The notes beneath the pieces are model-generated. The model saw only the letters and a program-made list of their open reading frames with translations. It was not told where the DNA came from and did not search any database. A DNA stretch of 64,000 nucleotides. Origin: Actinomadura fibrosa. GTDB taxonomy: Bacteria > Actinomycetota > Actinomycetes > Streptosporangiales > Streptosporangiaceae. Where the stretch lies: positions 17,379-81,378 of the forward strand of contig NZ_CAACUY010000020.1 of NCBI RefSeq assembly GCF_900659615.1, in the 5' to 3' direction. How positions within the stretch are numbered: the first letter of the stretch is position 1; each line of letters opens with the position of its first letter. The position numbers and the translations under genes are program-made. Below are positions 60,516 through 64,000 of the stretch, one piece after another.

Positions 60516-63085
60516 CCCCGGTGGTGACCCCGGCGCCCGCCGAGCGGCTCGCCGGGCTGCATCAGGTGGCCGCGGACGGCGATCCCGTGCTGGTCGTGCA
60601 CGGACCCGGCGCCGACGACGCGTTCGTGGACGACGGCTACCGGACATACGGGATCGAGACCGCGCTATGGGAGGCGCTGCACGCGGCCGGGTACGAGCGC
60701 ATCGTCTTCTACTCGCTGCACCGCAAGCTGTACTTCCGGGACGCCGAGTCGCGCCGCCTGACACGTCCCGCGGAGGCAGGGCAGCACCAGGCGAAGGCGC
60801 GGCGGATGCGGTCAGGTTTCGCCGGCCCGCTCGGTGACCGTGTGGTCATGAACGCGGCGACCGGGACCGGGACCGCCGTCTTCGACGCGCCGCCTCCGGC
60901 GGACGCCCGGGGCGCCTCCGCGTCCGGGATGAGCGACGCGCACGCCGTGATGACGCTCGACCACCTGATGCGGCAGGACGGGACGCGCACGGCCGTGGTG
61001 CTCCCGCACGCGGAGGAGGTCCTCAGCCACACGGTCGCGGGACGGGCGCTCGCGACGGTGTTCGCCGAGTGGGTCGCCTACGGGGGCAGCGCCCGCAACA
61101 CGTGCGTGCTGGTGTCGCGGAAGGCGTCGCTGGCCGATGTGCGCGAGTTCGTCCACGACCTGCGGGGCTTCCCGGCGCTGGAGGAGTGGGTGCGGCGGCT
61201 GAGCGGGCGTCCGGGCCGTCCCGGACGGGTGGGCGAGCCGGACGAGGCGGAGCTGGAGCGGCTCGTGCACGTCCTGCGGCTGACGGGACGGCCGCGGCTG
61301 CGGGTCGGGGACTGGGCGGGGCTGTGGCGGGCGGTCCGGGCGATGGCGGCGACGGCGGAGCCCGCGCGGGCGTGGGAGCAACGGCTCCGGCGGCTGGCCG
61401 CGGAAGGCGTGCCGCTCGACGCGGCGGTGCTCCGCGAGCGCGGCTGGGCGGTCGCGGCGGCGGCCGGGCGGGAGGACGTGTGGCGGCGGCTCGACCGGCT
61501 GGCCGGGCTGGACGCGGTGAAGGAGCACCTCGCGGGCGTGCGGCTGCTGATCGAGGCGGAGGCGCGGATGCGGGCCGAGGGCCGCGGCGCCGCCGAGCCC
61601 GCCGCGCACCACCTGGTGTTCACCGGCAATCCGGGCACGGGCAAGACGACGGTGGCGCGGCTCGTCGGGGAGATGTACCGGGAGCTCGGCGTGCTGCGCC
61701 GCGGGCACCTGGTGGAGGCGACCGCGGCGACGCTGGTCGGGCAGTACGTGGGCGAGACCGCGCAGAAGACGTCGGCGGTGGTCGACAGCGCGCTCGACGG
61801 GGTGCTGTTCGTCGACGAGGCGCACGCGCTCGCGGACCGGCCGGACGGGTTCGGCGGCGAGGCGATCGGCACGCTGCTGACCCGGATGGAGAACGACCGG
61901 GACCGGCTCGTCGTGATCGCCGCGGGCTATCCGGACCGGATGGAGGCGTTCCTGAACGCCGATCCGGGGCTCCGCCGCCGCTTCCCCGAGGCCAACGTGA
62001 TCGCGTTCCCGGATTACGACGCGGGCACCCTCGCGGGCATCGCGCTCGGACGGCTCCGCGAGCAGGGCCTCACCTGGACGGCGGAGCTGGAGGACGGGCT
62101 GCGGCGCGTCGTGGCGGGCATGCACCGCACCCGCGGCCCGGGGTTCGGCAACGCGGGGGCGATGCGCGACCTCGCCGACGACGTGAAGCGCCGCTGGGCG
62201 GTGCGGACGCGCGCCGCCGTGGACCGTCCGCTGGAGCCGGACGACCTGCCCGAGCGGCTGCGCGCGCATCTGCGGCCGCGGGTGCCGGAGCTGCCCGTCC
62301 TGCTGGGGGAGCTGGACGCGATGATCGGGCTCGCGCCGGTGAAGGAGGCGATCCGGGCGCTGGTGGCGCAGGTCCGGCTGAAGCAGCGGCGCGGGCGCGG
62401 CGAGGTCGTCGCGCCGCACCTGCTGTTCCTCGGCCCGCCGGGGACGGGCAAGACGACGGTGGCCCGGATCATCGGCCGGGTGTTCCGCGACCTCGGGCTG
62501 CTCGCGAAGGGCCATGTGGTGGACGTGGGCCGCGCCGACCTGGTCGGCGAGTACATCGGGCAGACGGCGCCGCGGACGCGGGAGAGGATCCGGGAGGCGC
62601 TGGACGGGGTGCTGTTCGTCGACGAGGCGTACGCGCTGGCCCGCGGCGACGACGGGCGCGACTTCGGGCGGGAGGCGCTCGACACGCTGACGCAGGAGAT
62701 GGAGAACCTGCGGGGCCGCCTCACGGTCGTCGCCGCCGGATACCCGGAGGAGATGCGGTCGTTCCTGGACGCGAACACCGGCCTGCGGTCGCGGTTCACC
62801 GTCCAGGTGGAGTTCCCCGGCTACGCGCCGGAGGAGCTGGCGCAGATCCTGGAGGCGATGGCGGCGGCCGAGGGCTACCGCGTCCCGGCCGAGACGCGGG
62901 CGCGGGCGCTGGCGTGGCTGGCGGCCGAGCGGCGCGCCCGTCCAGACGACTTCGGCAACGCGCGGGCCGTCCGGGAGCAGCTGCTGCCCGCGATGGAGAC
63001 GCGGCTCGCGGCCCGCACGGCGGACAGCCCGGACGCCGACGTCGACACCTTCCTGCCCGAGGACGTGCCCGATGCCCGTCGTTGA
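60512..63085 (+). CDS. Tandem AAA ATPase (CbxX/CfxQ type)
   Basis: 857 aa from the GTG at 60512, which overlaps the previous stop (GTGA). N-terminal domain (about 1-320) of unknown type: DPVLVVHGPGADDAF...YRTYGIETALWEALHAAGYERIVFYSL. Two AAA modules: Walker A GNPGTGKTT (372) and B LFVDEAHAL (431); Walker A GPPGTGKTT (641) and B LFVDEAYAL (700). AGYP-x-x-M and R-R-R/R-S-R-F sensor/arginine-finger segments are present in both. CbxX relatives remodel proteins (Rubisco activase, EccA of type VII secretion). Partner is probably among the coupled genes. Confidence 0.9.
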   Translation: MTPVVTPAPAERLAGLHQVAADGDPVLVVHGPGADDAFVDDGYRTYGIETALWEALHAAGYERIVFYSLHRKLYFRDAESRRLTRPAEAGQHQAKARRMRSGFAGPLGDRVVMNAATGTGTAVFDAPPPADARGASASGMSDAHAVMTLDHLMRQDGTRTAVVLPHAEEVLSHTVAGRALATVFAEWVAYGGSARNTCVLVSRKASLADVREFVHDLRGFPALEEWVRRLSGRPGRPGRVGEPDEAELERLVHVLRLTGRPRLRVGDWAGLWRAVRAMAATAEPARAWEQRLRRLAAEGVPLDAAVLRERGWAVAAAAGREDVWRRLDRLAGLDAVKEHLAGVRLLIEAEARMRAEGRGAAEPAAHHLVFTGNPGTGKTTVARLVGEMYRELGVLRRGHLVEATAATLVGQYVGETAQKTSAVVDSALDGVLFVDEAHALADRPDGFGGEAIGTLLTRMENDRDRLVVIAAGYPDRMEAFLNADPGLRRRFPEANVIAFPDYDAGTLAGIALGRLREQGLTWTAELEDGLRRVVAGMHRTRGPGFGNAGAMRDLADDVKRRWAVRTRAAVDRPLEPDDLPERLRAHLRPRVPELPVLLGELDAMIGLAPVKEAIRALVAQVRLKQRRGRGEVVAPHLLFLGPPGTGKTTVARIIGRVFRDLGLLAKGHVVDVGRADLVGEYIGQTAPRTRERIREALDGVLFVDEAYALARGDDGRDFGREALDTLTQEMENLRGRLTVVAAGYPEEMRSFLDANTGLRSRFTVQVEFPGYAPEELAQILEAMAAAEGYRVPAETRARALAWLAAERRARPDDFGNARAVREQLLPAMETRLAARTADSPDADVDTFLPEDVPDARR

Positions 63086-64000
63086 CGAAGCCGGAGCCGA
63101 GCGGGCCCAGGGGGCGCCCCCGATCGGGAGGGTGCGGCCGGGATGCCCGGTGTGCGGGTGCCCGATCGCGCATCTGGAGGAGCGGTGCGCCGAGTGCCGG
63201 TGGCCGCTGCACGGCGAGTGGCGGCTCGGCGCGCCCGGCCCGGAGGCGGTGCGCGCGTTCGAGGCGGAGCTCGCCGCCGCGCGCCGCGCCCGGGACCTGC
63301 TCGCGGTGGTCCGCGCCGGGCTCGCCGACGCCGTGTACGTGCGCGGCGGCACGCCGAGCCCGGCGGAATGGGAGCTGGCGCGGCGGGCCGTGGCCGCGCC
63401 TCCGGTGACGGACGCCGTGCTCCGGGCGGTGCTCGCCCGGGCCCTGCACGGGCTCGGCCCGGACAGCGGTCTCGTCATCGCCGAGACCTCCGCCGATCAC
63501 GCGCTCGCGGTGACCCGCGTCCGGCTGGACGAGCTGGGCGTCCCGCGCGGATCCGAGACATCTGAGACCGTCGGGTGGGACGCGGCGCTGCCGATGCTGT
63601 CCCGCGACCCGGGCGAGCGGCGGTTCCAGCTCGCGGGCGGGATCGCCGAGCTCGACCGGGACACGCTGTGGCGGGCGCTGCGCGACGGCCTCCCGCAGCG
63701 GCTGGGCGAGCGCGGCGACGCGGTCGTGCTGGTGAACCGGGAGGTCGGCTGGCCCGTCCCGGACCGCGTGGTCCGGATCCTGCGCAAGCGCCACCCGTCC
63801 GCCGAGGTGGTGCCCGCCGGGCGCGCGACCGTCCGCGACCTGCTGGACGAGCTGGTCGCGGCGCTGCCCGCGCGCCACGAGGTGGGGCTGCTGGCGGCCT
63901 GGGTCGAGCCGGGCACCCGCCGCGTCCGCCCCCGGCTGATCCCGCTGTTCGCCGCCGGGACGCCCGCCGGGACGGAGCGCGCGGTCGCGGTGGCCCGCCC
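63072..64000 (+). CDS. Zinc-ribbon protein of the radical SAM/AAA cluster, cut by the window end
   Basis: Open from the ATG at 63072 (14-bp overlap with the AAA gene) to the end of the window, 309 codons with no stop. The N-terminus has a zinc ribbon CPVCGCPI...CAECRWPL. The rest is Ala/Leu/Arg-rich with VVLVNREVGWPVPDRVVRILRKRHPSAEVVPAG and HEVGLLAAWVEPGTR. Unrecognised family. Overlap and codon use support a real fourth gene of the cluster; its 3' part lies outside. Confidence 0.72.
   Translation, partial: MPVVDEAGAERAQGAPPIGRVRPGCPVCGCPIAHLEERCAECRWPLHGEWRLGAPGPEAVRAFEAELAAARRARDLLAVVRAGLADAVYVRGGTPSPAEWELARRAVAAPPVTDAVLRAVLARALHGLGPDSGLVIAETSADHALAVTRVRLDELGVPRGSETSETVGWDAALPMLSRDPGERRFQLAGGIAELDRDTLWRALRDGLPQRLGERGDAVVLVNREVGWPVPDRVVRILRKRHPSAEVVPAGRATVRDLLDELVAALPARHEVGLLAAWVEPGTRRVRPRLIPLFAAGTPAGTERAVAVAR

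Noticed and set aside
60812..63478. 888-codon minus-strand frame opposite the AAA gene
   Set aside because: His/Arg/Pro-rich antisense reading; the plus strand has two perfect AAA modules and coupled starts.
1..64000. CRISPR array, rRNA operon, IS element with terminal inverted repeats, chromosomal origin
   Set aside because: None seen: no regularly spaced repeat-spacer units, no transposase, no rRNA sequence and no dnaA/oriC-like region.

Overview
High-GC actinomycete chromosome, most like Actinomadura or another Thermomonosporaceae member. The clues are very GC-rich codon use, HTH/DUF5753 regulators with a DUF397 partner, many GTG starts, TipA-type MerR, DUF2236/MpaB and tandem CbxX-type AAA proteins, and tRNA genes without an encoded CCA. 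The genus is inferred.

Left part (1-13.4 kb): an integrated element in a tRNA-Phe gene. A perfect 46-bp direct repeat (774-819 and 13357-13402), identical to the 3' part of tRNA-Phe, bounds about 12.6 kb. A tyrosine integrase lies beside the intact tRNA. Outside the far repeat is a frameshifted integrase remnant of an older element, so the site has been used at least twice. No conjugation or replication genes are visible. The cargo includes a compact leftward gene set (6.3 to 1.0 kb): Crp-family regulator, stand-alone nucleotide-cyclase-like protein, a 584-aa protein with a degenerate P-loop-like segment, a 238-aa protein, a small HTH protein, and a nucleoside deoxyribosyltransferase/hydrolase-like (DRHyd-type) protein. 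The last four genes have gaps of 9 nt or ATGA overlaps. This looks like a cyclic-nucleotide-linked conflict (defence) system and is the main discovery candidate. Other cargo: cutA, a TPR-HTH regulator, an anti-sigma-like ATPase, and a three-gene set with an APH-like protein of altered catalytic motif.

Middle (13.4-45 kb): tRNA-Phe and tRNA-Asp; amino-acid permease; membrane class III adenylate cyclase; glycerophosphodiesterase; LysR; a histidine kinase without a response regulator; and a 603-aa protein fusing a cNMP-binding domain to a cyclase-like domain of the same subfamily as the island cyclase. Then HTH/DUF397, a large FAD/Fe-S oxidoreductase with an internal 51-bp tandem repeat, a secreted peptidase-like hydrolase behind phased ACCCTGA repeats, a secreted lipase, AlkB, lipoproteins, MFS transporters, an HTH-ImmA pair and other housekeeping or accessory genes.

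Right (45-64 kb): a three-gene prenyl set (small protein, polyprenyl synthase, MpaB/DUF2236 oxygenase), TipA-like and AraC regulators, a PhyH dioxygenase, tRNA-Glu, metallophosphoesterase, zincin, MFS, PspC and a glutaryl-CoA-dehydrogenase-like enzyme. It ends with a divergent cluster: a DUF4407 membrane coiled-coil protein with a small coupled partner on one side, and on the other four translationally coupled genes (radical SAM activase-like, coiled-coil, tandem-AAA ATPase, zinc-ribbon protein cut by the window edge). This second cluster also looks like an uncharacterised multi-protein system.
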